Of a stretch of DNA of 64,000 nucleotides, positions 43,178-51,347 are shown piece by piece. This DNA comes from Caldithrix abyssi DSM 13497 (lineage in GTDB: Bacteria > Calditrichota > Calditrichia > Calditrichales > Calditrichaceae). A program made the position numbers and the translations under genes. The notes beneath the pieces were generated by a model. It had not been told where the DNA came from and searched no databases. It saw only the letters and a list, made by a program, of their open reading frames with translations. The stretch is taken from the NCBI RefSeq assembly GCF_001886815.1, contig NZ_CP018099.1, forward strand, positions 3,780,501-3,844,500, read 5' to 3'. The first letter of the stretch is position 1, and each line of letters starts with the position of its first letter.

Positions 43178-43519
43178 ACGGTTGTTTCGACTACGCTCAA
43201 CAACCGTACACACCCGCTCCCTGAGCGAAGCCGAAGGGAGCGGAGTCAATGGAAGTTCCTTCACAATCAACGGTTGCTTCGGCTACGCTCAGCAACCGTA
43301 CACACCCGCTCCCTGAGCGAAGTCGAAGGGAGCGAAGTCAATGGAAGTTCCTTCACAACCAACAGTTACTTCGGCTACGCTCAGCAACCGTACAATCCCG
43401 CTCCCTGAGCGAAGCCGAATGGAGCGGAGTCGCAGGAAGTTCCTTCACAATCAACGGTTACTTCGGCTACGCTCAGCAACCGTACACACCCGCTCCCTGA
43501 GCGAAGCCGAAGGGAGCGC
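43178..43519. repeat. 92-bp double-hairpin tandem array B (4 units)
   Basis: Units start at 43180, 43272, 43364 and 43456, again 92 bp apart and in the same orientation as array A. The last is cut at the same point, after hairpin 2. This array has the variant GAGCGAAGCCGAAG where array A has GAGCGTAGTCGAAG. The first unit carries GTTGTTTCGACTACGCTCAACAAC with compensating changes in both hairpin arms. Confidence 0.95.
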
Positions 43520-43715
43520 GGGAACAACATGGCCATCGCCATAACCAACGGCTGCTTCCGTCTTTTACCTTTTTTCTGTAAATTATTACTCAACTACCTT
43601 AAAAACAAGCGAAGTAAAAATTTCCTTTCCATTCTTTGCCTCTTTCCCCTTGTTTTTAAACCGCCGTAAATTTAAATTGCATTTTTGCAAGATACAGCAA
43701 TTCAGGAGGATAAAA

Positions 43716-45065
43716 TTGTCCAGATTAATGGTTTCTATTTCAGGATTGCGCGGCGAAATTGGCTCCACCCTTACGCCGGAGGTCATCGTCCGCTACACCC
43801 AGGCTTTTGCTAAATACGTCAACGGAGGAAAAGTTGTTTTAGGCAGGGATTCGCGCGTAAGCGGACCGTTTATTGCCGAATTGGTGCGCGGCACGCTGGT
43901 CGCCAGCGGCTGCCAGGTCGTCGATATCGATATCGTGCCCACGCCAACCGTCCAGCTGGAAATTGAACATCACCAGGCTGCCGGCGGTATTGCCATAACG
44001 GCCAGTCACAATCCCATTCAGTGGAACGGTTTGAAATTCATGGGCGCCGATGGCCGTTTTTTGCCCCCTGCCGCCGCCGAGCAGGTTTACCGGCTGGCCG
44101 ATCAAAACGAAAAACAGCTGCAAACCTGGGATAAATTAGGAAACGTGGTTTTTGACGATCGGGCCATTGAGCGACACATCAAAAAAGTGCTGAGCATTTC
44201 ATTTATTGACGTAGAAGCCATTAAAAAACGAAGGTTCAAAGTGGCCGTGGATACGGTTAACGGAGCCGGGGGACGCATCATTCCACAGCTTCTGGAAACG
44301 CTGGGCTGCCAGGTTATTGCCATCAACCAGGAAGCAAACGGACGCTTTGCCCATACGCCTGAGCCGTTGCCGGAAAACCTCATTCAGCTCTGCGAAGCAG
44401 TTCGCGAAAATCAGGCCGACCTTGGTTTTGCCGTGGATCCGGATGTGGACCGCTGCGCCATTGTCGATAACGAAGGCAATCCCATTGGCGAGGAATACAC
44501 CCTGGCGATCGCCGCTAAATTGGTGTTCAGTAAACAATTAGGACGCATGGTGGTTAACATGTCCACTTCGCGCGCTTCGGAAGATATTGCCCGCTATTAC
44601 AACAGCATGTTCGTGCGCAGCAAGGTGGGCGAGATTAATGTGGCGGAAAAGATGAAGGAAATAGACGCTCTGATCGGCGGCGAGGGCAACGGCGGGGTTA
44701 TTCTGCCGGAAGTGCATCTGGGACGCGACGCGCCGGTAGCCGTGGCCTTAACCCTGCAGGCCCTGCTGGAACACGGCGGCACAATGAAGGAATTGAAAGC
44801 GTCGCTGCCTCAATACGAGATGGTCAAGAAAAAAGTGTCCATCGAAGGACTGAATCCGGATGAAATTATCGAGCGCCTGAAAGAAAAATATAAAGATCAG
44901 GAGATCAATACCCTCGACGGCTTGAAAATCGATTTTGACGACCGTTGGGTGCATTTACGCAAATCAAACACCGAGCCGATCATGCGCGTTATTGCCGAAG
45001 CGCCGACATTGAAAGAGGCCGAGGAGCTGGCCGATCGGTTCATGAAAGAAATCACTCAAAAATAA
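43716..45065 (+). CDS. phosphohexomutase (GlmM / phosphomannomutase family), TTG start
   Basis: 449 residues of the alpha-D-phosphohexomutase superfamily. Active-site Ser loop GIAITASHNPIQWNGLKF near residue 95-112, metal loop DPDVDRCAIVD near 235, sugar loop GEGNGGVI near 320 and phosphate loop RKSNTEPIMRVI near 420. TTG 43716 is chosen because AGGAGGA sits six bases upstream; ATG 43728 would be too far. The start MSRLMVSISGLRG matches the family. GlmM, ManB and Pgm activities cannot be separated here. Followed by deoC after 12 bases, so a phosphopentomutase-like role supplying deoxyribose-5-phosphate is also conceivable. Confidence 0.9.
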   Translation: MSRLMVSISGLRGEIGSTLTPEVIVRYTQAFAKYVNGGKVVLGRDSRVSGPFIAELVRGTLVASGCQVVDIDIVPTPTVQLEIEHHQAAGGIAITASHNPIQWNGLKFMGADGRFLPPAAAEQVYRLADQNEKQLQTWDKLGNVVFDDRAIERHIKKVLSISFIDVEAIKKRRFKVAVDTVNGAGGRIIPQLLETLGCQVIAINQEANGRFAHTPEPLPENLIQLCEAVRENQADLGFAVDPDVDRCAIVDNEGNPIGEEYTLAIAAKLVFSKQLGRMVVNMSTSRASEDIARYYNSMFVRSKVGEINVAEKMKEIDALIGGEGNGGVILPEVHLGRDAPVAVALTLQALLEHGGTMKELKASLPQYEMVKKKVSIEGLNPDEIIERLKEKYKDQEINTLDGLKIDFDDRWVHLRKSNTEPIMRVIAEAPTLKEAEELADRFMKEITQK

Positions 45066-45077
45066 AAGGAAAACGCC

Positions 45078-45914
45078 ATGTCCAGTATTACTCCGGAAGT
45101 CATAGAACGCATTATTTCGCAGGTCATTGCCGAGTCCAATTTATCCGGCGTTGGTGCAATTCGACCGTTCTCTTACGATGCCGCGGATGAATTGATCTCC
45201 TTTGGCGCCAATCGAATCGGCGCGGTGGGACCGACCTGCCCGCCCAAACGCGAGCTGGCACGCTGGATCGATCACACCATTTTAAAGCCGGACGCCACGC
45301 GCCAGGAAATCGAAAAAATTTGCGACGAAGCCATCGAATTTGGCTTTGCGTCGGTTTGCGTTAATCCCACCTGGGTGCCGCTGGTTTACAAAAAGCTGCG
45401 CGGCCACTCGCCAAAAGTGTGCACGGTTGTCGGTTTTCCGCTGGGCGCCACCTTTCCGGAAGTCAAAGCGCGCGAAACGGAGCTGGCCGTCCAGCAGGGC
45501 GCCGATGAAATTGACATGGTAATCAACATCGGCGCGTTAAAATCCGGGGATTACGAGCTGGTCGAACACGACATTCGCTCGGTGGTGCGGGCCGCGGGCA
45601 GACGAATCGTTAAAGTGATTATCGAAAGCTGCCTGCTGACCGACGAAGAAAAGGTTAAAGCCTGTACATTGGCCAAAATTGCCGGCGCCAACTACGTTAA
45701 AACCTCCACCGGATTCAGCAAAGGCGGGGCAACGGTGAAGGACGTGGCTTTAATGCGCAAGGTGGTCGGTAGCCAGATGGGCGTTAAGGCCAGCGGCGGG
45801 GTGCGCAGCTACGAAGAGGCCTGCCAGATGGTGGAAGCCGGCGCAACGCGCATCGGGGCCAGCGCCAGCGTGGCCATTGTGGCCAACGGCTCCGGTGAAA
45901 AATCGGAGTATTGA
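45078..45914 (+). CDS. deoC: deoxyribose-phosphate aldolase with N-terminal extension
   Basis: 278 residues. The class I aldolase core begins near residue 60 ([11 protein letters not shown]). Schiff-base Lys is in [15 protein letters not shown], the partner Lys in GVKASGGVR, and [16 protein letters not shown] is conserved. It cleaves 2-deoxyribose-5-phosphate to acetaldehyde and glyceraldehyde-3-phosphate. The extra N-terminal 60 residues start [18 protein letters not shown], an amphipathic helix, then a Gly/Pro-containing linker; this resembles encapsulation peptides that target enzymes to bacterial microcompartments, although no shell gene is in the window. Probably an operon with the upstream mutase. 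Confidence 0.94.
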   Translation: MSSITPEVIERIISQVIAESNLSGVGAIRPFSYDAADELISFGANRIGAVGPTCPPKRELARWIDHTILKPDATRQEIEKICDEAIEFGFASVCVNPTWVPLVYKKLRGHSPKVCTVVGFPLGATFPEVKARETELAVQQGADEIDMVINIGALKSGDYELVEHDIRSVVRAAGRRIVKVIIESCLLTDEEKVKACTLAKIAGANYVKTSTGFSKGGATVKDVALMRKVVGSQMGVKASGGVRSYEEACQMVEAGATRIGASASVAIVANGSGEKSEY

Positions 45915-45931
45915 GGGAAGGGGAAAAAATA

Positions 45932-46262
45932 TAAGAGTTGAATGGTTGAATGGTTGGAATTGACTTTTTAAAAAAGTAAAAATGGCTACTCTGTTTGTCA
46001 GAAAGATTATTGAAAATTGACAGAAAAAAAGATTATCCGCGCGAATCGGCGAAATCCCTGTTTATTAAGGAGATTTTTTTATTTAAAAGCAGCGCAGCCG
46101 CAACGCGCGCAGAGTCATTTTCTTGCAGCTTAAGCCAATCATCGCAGAAAAATTATTTCAAGCAACCAGAGAAGCTTCAAAGGGCGCAAAGAATATTTTA
46201 TATTAAATTACCCTTGCTCGCTCGATCCTCACTACCAGACAAAAGATCAGGAATGACCGTAC
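45932..46262. repeat. repeat remnants downstream of deoC
   Basis: GAGTTGAATGGTTGAATGG tract at 45932-45957, then CCGCAACGCGCGCAGAGTCA, GCCAATCATCGCAGAAAA and GAGAAGCTTCAAAGGGCGC segments of the dispersed 0.5-kb repeat. No gene supported in 45915-46897. Confidence 0.6.
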
Positions 46263-46264
46263 TT

Positions 46265-46372
46265 GTAAGGGCGAAGGATTTCTAACCTCATTTTTTCCAG
46301 AGCACTTTTTTATATCACTAAAGATTAATGCTTACCAACGCTGAATTGTTCTTGGAAATCCTTCGCCCCTAC
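46265..46372. repeat. MITE-like inverted repeat, 108 bp
   Basis: Terminal arms of 18 bp with one mismatch (GTAAGGGCGAAGGATTTC at 46265-46282, its complement at 46355-46372) enclose 72 AT-rich bases with no coding sequence. Confidence 0.75.
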
Positions 46373-46399
46373 ATTAACGGTGATAGGAATTCGCCACAT

Positions 46400-46760
46400 T
46401 TGCAGAAACAGGTTTGAAATAACAGACAAACTATTCAACCATTCAACTAATCAATTATTCAACCAATCCATGGACGGGGGATGAGTTTTTAAAAGCAGCA
46501 CAAAAATTTTCAAACGCTTTTCCTTTAGATCTTCCACATGAAGTATCCTAAAAGAGGGAAGGCTGAGCGTGGAAGATTATTTCCAACAGTGTAAGTGATT
46601 CCAGCCCTGGCTATTTTTAGCAAAAGCGGGAAGAAGAGTGCAAGACCGGCGACCATTCAACCATTCAACTAATCAGCCACCCCAGCGGCACAAAAATTTT
46701 CAAATCCTACCAATGCGGGACTAGATCTTCTAGAGGAAGTATCCTAAACGTCCCTGTCTT
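46400..46760 (-). repeat. dispersed approximately 0.5-kb repeat, two partial copies in tandem
   Basis: ATTCAACC tracts at about 46433-46460 and 46655-46675, two versions of the GGCACAAAAATTTTCAAA segment (46496-46512 and 46685-46702), each followed by a GAAGTATCCTAA end (about 46538-46551 and 46736-46748), and ATTTCCAACAGTGTAAGTGA. One end-segment pair is duplicated. Confidence 0.65.
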
Positions 46761-46897
46761 CTTCTACATTTAAATGTATCATTTTTTTTCTTGATTTTAA
46801 AATGGCTGACATTTAACTTACGGTAGTGTACCATTCAAACCGTTAGCAAAACAAGCTTGAATATTCTTGTTGTAGATAGATTTTTAGAGGATAAAGC

Positions 46898-47518
46898 ATG
46901 TTCAGGTTTTTTTTCCCTCTGTTTCTTATTTGTTTTAAATTGCTCTTTGCCCAGAACACTCCTCCCTCCTCTGCCAACGCGCTGCAATTACAACTGACCA
47001 ATCTCAACGGCATCATCCATCTCGGCCCGCTTTACGGCGGCGCGCTTTCTCTGCAGCATCACCTGTCGCCTGCGCTGGCCCTGCGTCTGGGCATTGAACC
47101 GACCTACATCGATCGTCACAGCGAGAGCGAAGTAACAGATACACTTTTCGTTACCAGGCGGTGGAAAGACTACCAGTACTACCGGGGGCTGGGCGCCAAT
47201 CTGGATGCGTTGTACTATCTGAATGGCGGAAAGCCGGTCAAACCATACCTGGGCGGGGGCGTAGGCATCTTTTATAAAAAGCAAAAAGAAGCTAACTCCA
47301 GATATGAACTGCAGATCTGGAACTTGCAGCTCATCGCTGGCGTGGCCTGGTTTGTTAAACCCAACTTTAGCGTGGAATTAGAATATGGGCTGCGCTTTGA
47401 AAATCGTGTTTTTACTTATGACTATCAGCTACCCCCCAATGCCATCAAAAAAGTAGAGCAAACGAATCAACAATTCTACAGCAAACCCATTACCATTCTC
47501 TTAAGTCTTTATTTTTAG
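46898..47518 (+). CDS. outer-membrane beta-barrel protein
   Basis: 206 residues with Sec signal (FRFFFPLFLICFKLLFAQ, cleavage about 19-20). The rest is alternating beta-strand sequence of an eight-strand OmpA/OmpW-like barrel: GPLYGGALSLQHHLSPALALRLGIEP, GLGANLDALYYLNGGKPVKPYLGGGVGIFY, NFSVELEYGLRFENRVF, ending in Phe (ITILLSLYF), the C-terminal aromatic that BamA recognises. GAGGAT precedes ATG 46898. Paralogue of the next gene, 15 bases downstream. Confidence 0.85.
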   Translation: MFRFFFPLFLICFKLLFAQNTPPSSANALQLQLTNLNGIIHLGPLYGGALSLQHHLSPALALRLGIEPTYIDRHSESEVTDTLFVTRRWKDYQYYRGLGANLDALYYLNGGKPVKPYLGGGVGIFYKKQKEANSRYELQIWNLQLIAGVAWFVKPNFSVELEYGLRFENRVFTYDYQLPPNAIKKVEQTNQQFYSKPITILLSLYF

Positions 47519-47533
47519 AAGGAGGAATAAAGA

Positions 47534-48211
47534 ATGCGCGTTTTAAAAATTTTGCTGATTTTGCTTACCGCTTCCGGCGTAACGTTCGCTCAGGAGCAAA
47601 ATTTTCAATTCCCAAAGTACGCCCTGCAGTTTGGGGTGGTTGATTTATTAAGTTTCAGCCCTTATTACGGAAATCTGATATCCTTTAAATACCACTTCAA
47701 TAATCACTACGCCCTGCGCGTCGGTTTAAGCGGGGCAAATCAGGACACGGAGAGCGATACAAAAAAATATTTAACATACTCTGAAAGGCCGGACAGCATC
47801 ACCACAGACACCAATGTGGATGTCACAACCCGCCAATACGGGATCAATCTACTGCTGCTTAAATATTTTAAGCCCGACAAACCCATTAAATTTTACGTCG
47901 GAGCTGGCCCTACCGTATCTTACGCGACGTCCAAAAGCGTCACAAAGGAAAAAGAAAGCTACTTACCGGGCACAAGCAGCGAAGAGCGAAATACGATTAA
48001 TCTGGGCTTGCGTGCCGTGTACGGCGTGGAGTGGTTTTTCCACTCTCAAATGAGCCTGAACATGGACTATGGTATGGATTTCTATTACGAACGCAGTGAT
48101 ACTAAACGCCAGCGCGACTACTATGCCCCCGGTGAAAAAACCGATTACGTACGCACAAGCTGGACATTTTCTCCGGTATCCCTGCGTCTGGGACTGACCG
48201 TCTATTTTTAA
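47534..48211 (+). CDS. outer-membrane beta-barrel protein, paralogue
   Basis: 225 residues: signal peptide (LLILLTASGVTFAQ), then barrel strands closely patterned on the upstream protein (YYGNLISFKYHFNNHYALRVGLSG; YFKPDKPIKFYVGAGPTVSY; MSLNMDYGMDF) and a C-terminal SLRLGLTVYF. AAGGAGG precedes ATG 47534. The pair looks like a tandem duplication; function unknown, probably surface-exposed or porin-like. Confidence 0.85.
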   Translation: MRVLKILLILLTASGVTFAQEQNFQFPKYALQFGVVDLLSFSPYYGNLISFKYHFNNHYALRVGLSGANQDTESDTKKYLTYSERPDSITTDTNVDVTTRQYGINLLLLKYFKPDKPIKFYVGAGPTVSYATSKSVTKEKESYLPGTSSEERNTINLGLRAVYGVEWFFHSQMSLNMDYGMDFYYERSDTKRQRDYYAPGEKTDYVRTSWTFSPVSLRLGLTVYF

Positions 48212-48261
48212 GCAAAAGAGGCATAGCTTCATCCATTGGCCACATTTTTTTGGGAGGTCCA

Positions 48262-48368
48262 GAGCAACCAAAAACATTTTCGCAGGAATTTAAGCACCCA
48301 CAGAGAGCATAGAGAAGTCGCAAAGAATGTTTTAAATTAAAAATAGTTTGAATTGTCCTCACCCCCTG
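48262..48368 (-). repeat. dispersed approximately 0.5-kb repeat, short fragment
   Basis: Contains AAAACATTTTCGCAGGAATT, CATAGAGAAGTCGCAAAGAA and AAATTAAAAATAGTTTGAAT, then breaks into the 13-bp minisatellite. Confidence 0.7.
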
Positions 48369-48376
48369 CATCCATC

Positions 48377-48465
48377 CAGTGCAGGCACACAGTGCAAGCA
48401 GCCAGTGCAGGCAACCAGTGCAGGCAACCAGTGCAAGCAGCCAGTGCAGGCAGCCAGTGCAGGCG
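48377..48465. repeat. 13-bp minisatellite, third locus
   Basis: Seven units of AGTGCAGGCAACC / AGTGCAAGCAGCC / AGTGCAGGCACAC, inserted in or replacing part of the dispersed repeat. No gene in 48212-48680. Confidence 0.85.
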
Positions 48466-48620
48466 GTCCTTATTTAACGCTGTAAGACATGAGAGTTTCG
48501 GTGAACATTAAACCATTCAACTAAAAATACCCACCTCGCTTAAGGCGGTGCAACCTCGCTGATTGCGCCATCTTCTCTCTTCCCCAAACCATAATTTTTT
48601 CAGACCAATGTAAATAATAC

Positions 48621-48649
48621 TTGACATTATGTAATTTATTCATTACATT
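48621..48649 (+). promoter_or_regulatory. promoter with internal palindromic operator, Xre operon
   Basis: TTGACA (48621-48626), 17-bp spacer, TACATT (48644-48649). A perfect palindrome ATGTAAT-6-ATTACAT (48629-48648) fills the spacer and overlaps the -10. This placement fits repression, most simply by the Xre protein encoded next. Confidence 0.75.
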
Positions 48650-48680
48650 GTTCATGGTTTTACAAATGCAGGGTTTTATC

Positions 48681-48911
48681 ATGAAAAATAAAATCCGTTA
48701 CTACCGGCACATCAACAATGAAATGACGCAACAGCAGTTGGCCCAAAAAGTCAACGTTGCCCGCCAGACCATCATCGCCATCGAAAAAGGTAGTTTTAAT
48801 CCTTCCGTAAAGCTTGCTCTAAAAATTGCCCACGTATTTCAGATAAAGGTTGACGACCTTTTTGAATTAGATGAAGATGAACTCCCTGAAACAAAGGAGG
48901 ACGCCTCATGA
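48681..48911 (+). CDS. Xre/Cro-family transcriptional regulator
   Basis: 76 residues from ATG 48681; earlier in-frame codons lie inside the promoter. One HTH_3 domain: MTQQQLAQKVNVARQTIIAIEKG (about 14-36) and NPSVKLALKIAHVFQIKVDDLF, with an acidic tail. The start KNKIRYYRHINNEMTQ matches the short single-domain regulators that pair with DUF2178-like membrane proteins. It overlaps the next gene by four bases (ATGA). Likely autoregulator through the palindrome in its promoter. Confidence 0.9.
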   Translation: MKNKIRYYRHINNEMTQQQLAQKVNVARQTIIAIEKGSFNPSVKLALKIAHVFQIKVDDLFELDEDELPETKEDAS

Positions 48912-49585
48912 AACAAAAAATCAGTCTTTTAAAAAGTGTGTGGCTTTTGCTTTTGATTTTACTCATCATGGTCGGCAATGGGCTTCCGCTTGCGGTTCTT
49001 ATTCCCCTGTTTTTCATTGTGCTCATCTCCCCCTTAATTCGCGAATTCCACCCCGCTACCGATCTGGACGAAAGGCAGTTGCAAATCAGCCATTTTTCCA
49101 GCCACCTGGCCTTTTACGCGTTTTTGGTTCTGCTGGTGATCGTCATGATGCGAGATTTTATTGCGCAGGGGCAAAATCCGCCGCCCTGGGCCTATGCCCT
49201 GTTGATTATTCCGCTGCTGGTTAAAGTGACGATCAGCCTGTATCAAAATTACCAGGCGGAGCGTGTGGCTTTCTGGATCGGTTACGGCTGGTTTGGCGTC
49301 TGGTTTTTGTTTGTGGTACTATCACACGGATTGAGTATTGAGGGCCTGGTGGAAATTTCGCCTTTTTTATTGTTGTTGGTTTTAATTTTGCTGTTCAGGA
49401 AAAAGATTTTGATCAGCGGAACAATCTTTATTTTGTTTGCCGTTGGTTTGACCTTTTTTTTCAGGGGCTGGCTGCGGCTGGATTTTTATGTTCGCTTGCT
49501 AATGTATTTTTTGGTTCCCCTGCCCTTGCTGAGCAGCGGCGTTGTTTTAATATGGCAACAACTTAAAACAAGGAGCGCAAAATGA
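48908..49585 (+). CDS. multi-pass membrane protein (DUF2178-like)
   Basis: 225 residues, about seven hydrophobic helices. A cytoplasmic-side motif TDLDERQLQISHFSSHLAFYAF resembles the DER-x-I motif of membrane proteins that accompany short Xre regulators. The second half is very hydrophobic (ISPFLLLLVLILLF, LLMYFLVPLPLLSSGVVLIW). Start and stop codons both overlap neighbours (ATGA at 48908 and 49582), so the three genes are one translational unit. Function unknown; may control or sense with the Xre protein. Confidence 0.75.
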   Translation: MKQKISLLKSVWLLLLILLIMVGNGLPLAVLIPLFFIVLISPLIREFHPATDLDERQLQISHFSSHLAFYAFLVLLVIVMMRDFIAQGQNPPPWAYALLIIPLLVKVTISLYQNYQAERVAFWIGYGWFGVWFLFVVLSHGLSIEGLVEISPFLLLLVLILLFRKKILISGTIFILFAVGLTFFFRGWLRLDFYVRLLMYFLVPLPLLSSGVVLIWQQLKTRSAK

Positions 49586-50061
49586 AAAGCTCAAGCAAAA
49601 TTTTTTTAGCGGCGCTTTTGGCCATTTTTATTACAGGACATTCTGCTTTTGCCGGCGGCCAGAATCGGATCGGCGTTAGTTTTGTTTTAAGTGGACACTT
49701 AATGTTCGGTCTGAAGTTTCAACACTATTTTGACAGCAATCAAAATGTGCAGGTAACGTTTTTTCCCCTTCTGATACCCGGGAAAAAATTTCCCTTTGCG
49801 CTTACCACCGGCTACAATTATTTTATTGGCCAGGGTAAATGGCAAACGAAAGTGGGCGCCGAATTTGCCCTGATCGTCAGCCCGCCGGATCCGGATAAAC
49901 GCAAAATTTTGCCCATGATCAATCTTACGCCCGGTTTCCGGTACAATCGTACAAATGAACAATCTCTTAGCGGTAGCATCTGGGTCTCCTATTTTCTGAA
50001 AAAAACGCGCAAACCTATTTTTCCCACAGGCGTTGAGCTGTGGTACGACTTTAAAAAATAG
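49582..50061 (+). CDS. small outer-membrane/periplasmic beta-strand protein
   Basis: 159 residues with a signal peptide (KIFLAALLAIFITGHSAFAGG, cleavage near 24). The mature part is strand-rich (NRIGVSFVLSGHLMFGLKFQHYF, KWQTKVGAEFALIVS, SLSGSIWVSYFL) and could form a small barrel, though it lacks a C-terminal aromatic (ends YDFKK). Third gene of the Xre operon, with 4-base overlap. No family recognised. Confidence 0.75.
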   Translation: MKSSSKIFLAALLAIFITGHSAFAGGQNRIGVSFVLSGHLMFGLKFQHYFDSNQNVQVTFFPLLIPGKKFPFALTTGYNYFIGQGKWQTKVGAEFALIVSPPDPDKRKILPMINLTPGFRYNRTNEQSLSGSIWVSYFLKKTRKPIFPTGVELWYDFKK

Positions 50062-50310
50062 GCTCCTGTAGCGTTGTTGATTGATTTAGCGGCGCCGGCG
50101 TGTTTTGCAAAAAACAATTCAGGGCCAATGCGCATCGCTCTGGCGCCTTCAATCATTTTTAAATCGGGCTTTTGCCACGCTCTTCTAAATTCGAAAGCCA
50201 ACTCAGGTGTCTGGCGCTGAAAGGCGGTTAATCTTCCTCAATTATTTTTTGCGCCGTTTAAGATTTTAATCGAAATTTAAAGCGGTTGCATTTAATTTCG
50301 GAGACTCAGC
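50062..50310. other. intergenic region
   Basis: Separates the Xre operon from the uracil-DNA glycosylase gene; no promoter, terminator or repeat recognised by eye. Confidence 0.4.
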
Positions 50311-51030
50311 GTGAGACTGCCAGCGGATTGGGAGAAATTGTTAACGCCGGTTCTGGATGTACGCGCTTTTTACAATGAGTTAGAACGTTTTATTAAGCAA
50401 TTTTCTCAAATTATTCCAGAAAAAGAAAAAATCTTCAGCGTCTTTCACCGCGTCCCGCCGCACAGGGTTTGTTGCGTACTTTACGGCGAGGATCCTTATC
50501 CGCGCTTAACCAGCGCCAACGGCGTGGCCTTCTGGGATGAAGAAATCCGTTCCTGGGACGATCGAACGGCCGGCAATTCCATGAAAAACATTTTAAAAGC
50601 ATTACTGGTGGCTCGCGGACTGGCTACTTACCACACGCCAATTGCCCAATGCCGCGAGATTGCCCGGGCGCATGGATTGAAATCGCCCGCCGATCTATTT
50701 GAGCGCTGGCTACAAAACGGAGCGCTGCTGGTCAATGTGGCGTTAACCTTTTCTTCAAACAAAGATAAAAAACAACATTTTTTATTCTGGCATGAATTTC
50801 ACCAGGCGCTAATTCAATCCTTTGCTTCGCTGCCCGAACAGCCTTATTTTATTTTGTGGGGTAAAAAAGCGCAAAACCTGGAAAGCCGCATCTTAAAAGC
50901 GCTTAACCAGCCGGAGCGAATCATCAAAAGCGGTCACCCCACATTCATTCATCAATTTTTAAATGCCGAACAGCCCGCCTATTCTCCTTTTAAAGAGATT
51001 GAACAAAAAACGGGTTTTAGCTGGCTGTAG
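50311..51030 (+). CDS. uracil-DNA glycosylase-like protein with GEDPYP active-site variant
   Basis: 239 residues from GTG 50311 (GGAG eight bases upstream). Family 1 UDG layout: VLYGEDPYPRLTSANGVAFWD (about 58-78; classic enzymes have GQDPYHG), GNSMKNILKALL, LLVNVALTF (classic LLLNTVLTV), ILWGKKAQ and GHPTFIHQFL (classic HPSPLS). The Asp of DPY and His of GHP, the catalytic pair, are retained; Gln is replaced by Glu and the HG after DPY by PR. Expected to excise uracil from DNA, important at high temperature, with possibly altered specificity. Monocistronic. Confidence 0.82.
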   Translation: MRLPADWEKLLTPVLDVRAFYNELERFIKQFSQIIPEKEKIFSVFHRVPPHRVCCVLYGEDPYPRLTSANGVAFWDEEIRSWDDRTAGNSMKNILKALLVARGLATYHTPIAQCREIARAHGLKSPADLFERWLQNGALLVNVALTFSSNKDKKQHFLFWHEFHQALIQSFASLPEQPYFILWGKKAQNLESRILKALNQPERIIKSGHPTFIHQFLNAEQPAYSPFKEIEQKTGFSWL

Positions 51031-51039
51031 CTGTTTGGT

Positions 51040-51205
51040 TTATTGGTTGAATGATTGAATGTTGGTTTTTGAACCTTGATTATTTGGATTTAAGGATTGC
51101 CTGGATTTTGTGCCTCAGGGAAAGGCCATTCTCAATTTTCTGACGGAAGATTAAAAACAAAAAAAGAAAATCATGGGAATCCCAAAATCAGGCAAATCAT
51201 GGTTC
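51040..51205. repeat. GAACCTTGATT-type dispersed inverted repeat, copy 2
   Basis: GGTTGAATGATTGAATG, GTTTTTGAACCTTGATTATT at the left and CAAATCATGGTTCAAAGTT at the right, with AAAAAGAAAATCATGG inside. Complementary ends about 130 bases apart. No gene in 51031-51347. Confidence 0.65.
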
Positions 51206-51267
51206 AAAGTTGAAGGTCGGCGCAAAAAAGTAGTTGCGAAGGATTTCCGTCGCTGCTTTGTCATCAA

Positions 51268-51300
51268 ACAAAAACTGGCGGACTACGCCGAATCCGCCAG
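51268..51300 (-). terminator. intrinsic terminator of the TonB-type receptor gene
   Basis: Perfect 8-bp stem CTGGCGGA/TCCGCCAG (51275-51282, 51293-51300), 10-nt loop, followed on the minus strand by TTTTTGTTT, 48 bases after the gene stop. Confidence 0.82.
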
Positions 51301-51347
51301 CATAAAATGAGGATTTTTCTTTACCTTCTTGTTTTATTCAAAGGTTT

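Noticed and set aside
42086-43519. CRISPR-like array and stacked 83-residue reading frames
   Set aside because: The 92-bp period has no unique spacers: the whole unit repeats. The 83-residue frames shift by period and have identical composition, so they are products of the repeat, not genes. No cas genes are near.
45078-45914. A bacterial microcompartment locus
   Set aside because: Only a tail on DeoC hints at it; no BMC shell, BMV or aldehyde dehydrogenase gene is present in the window.
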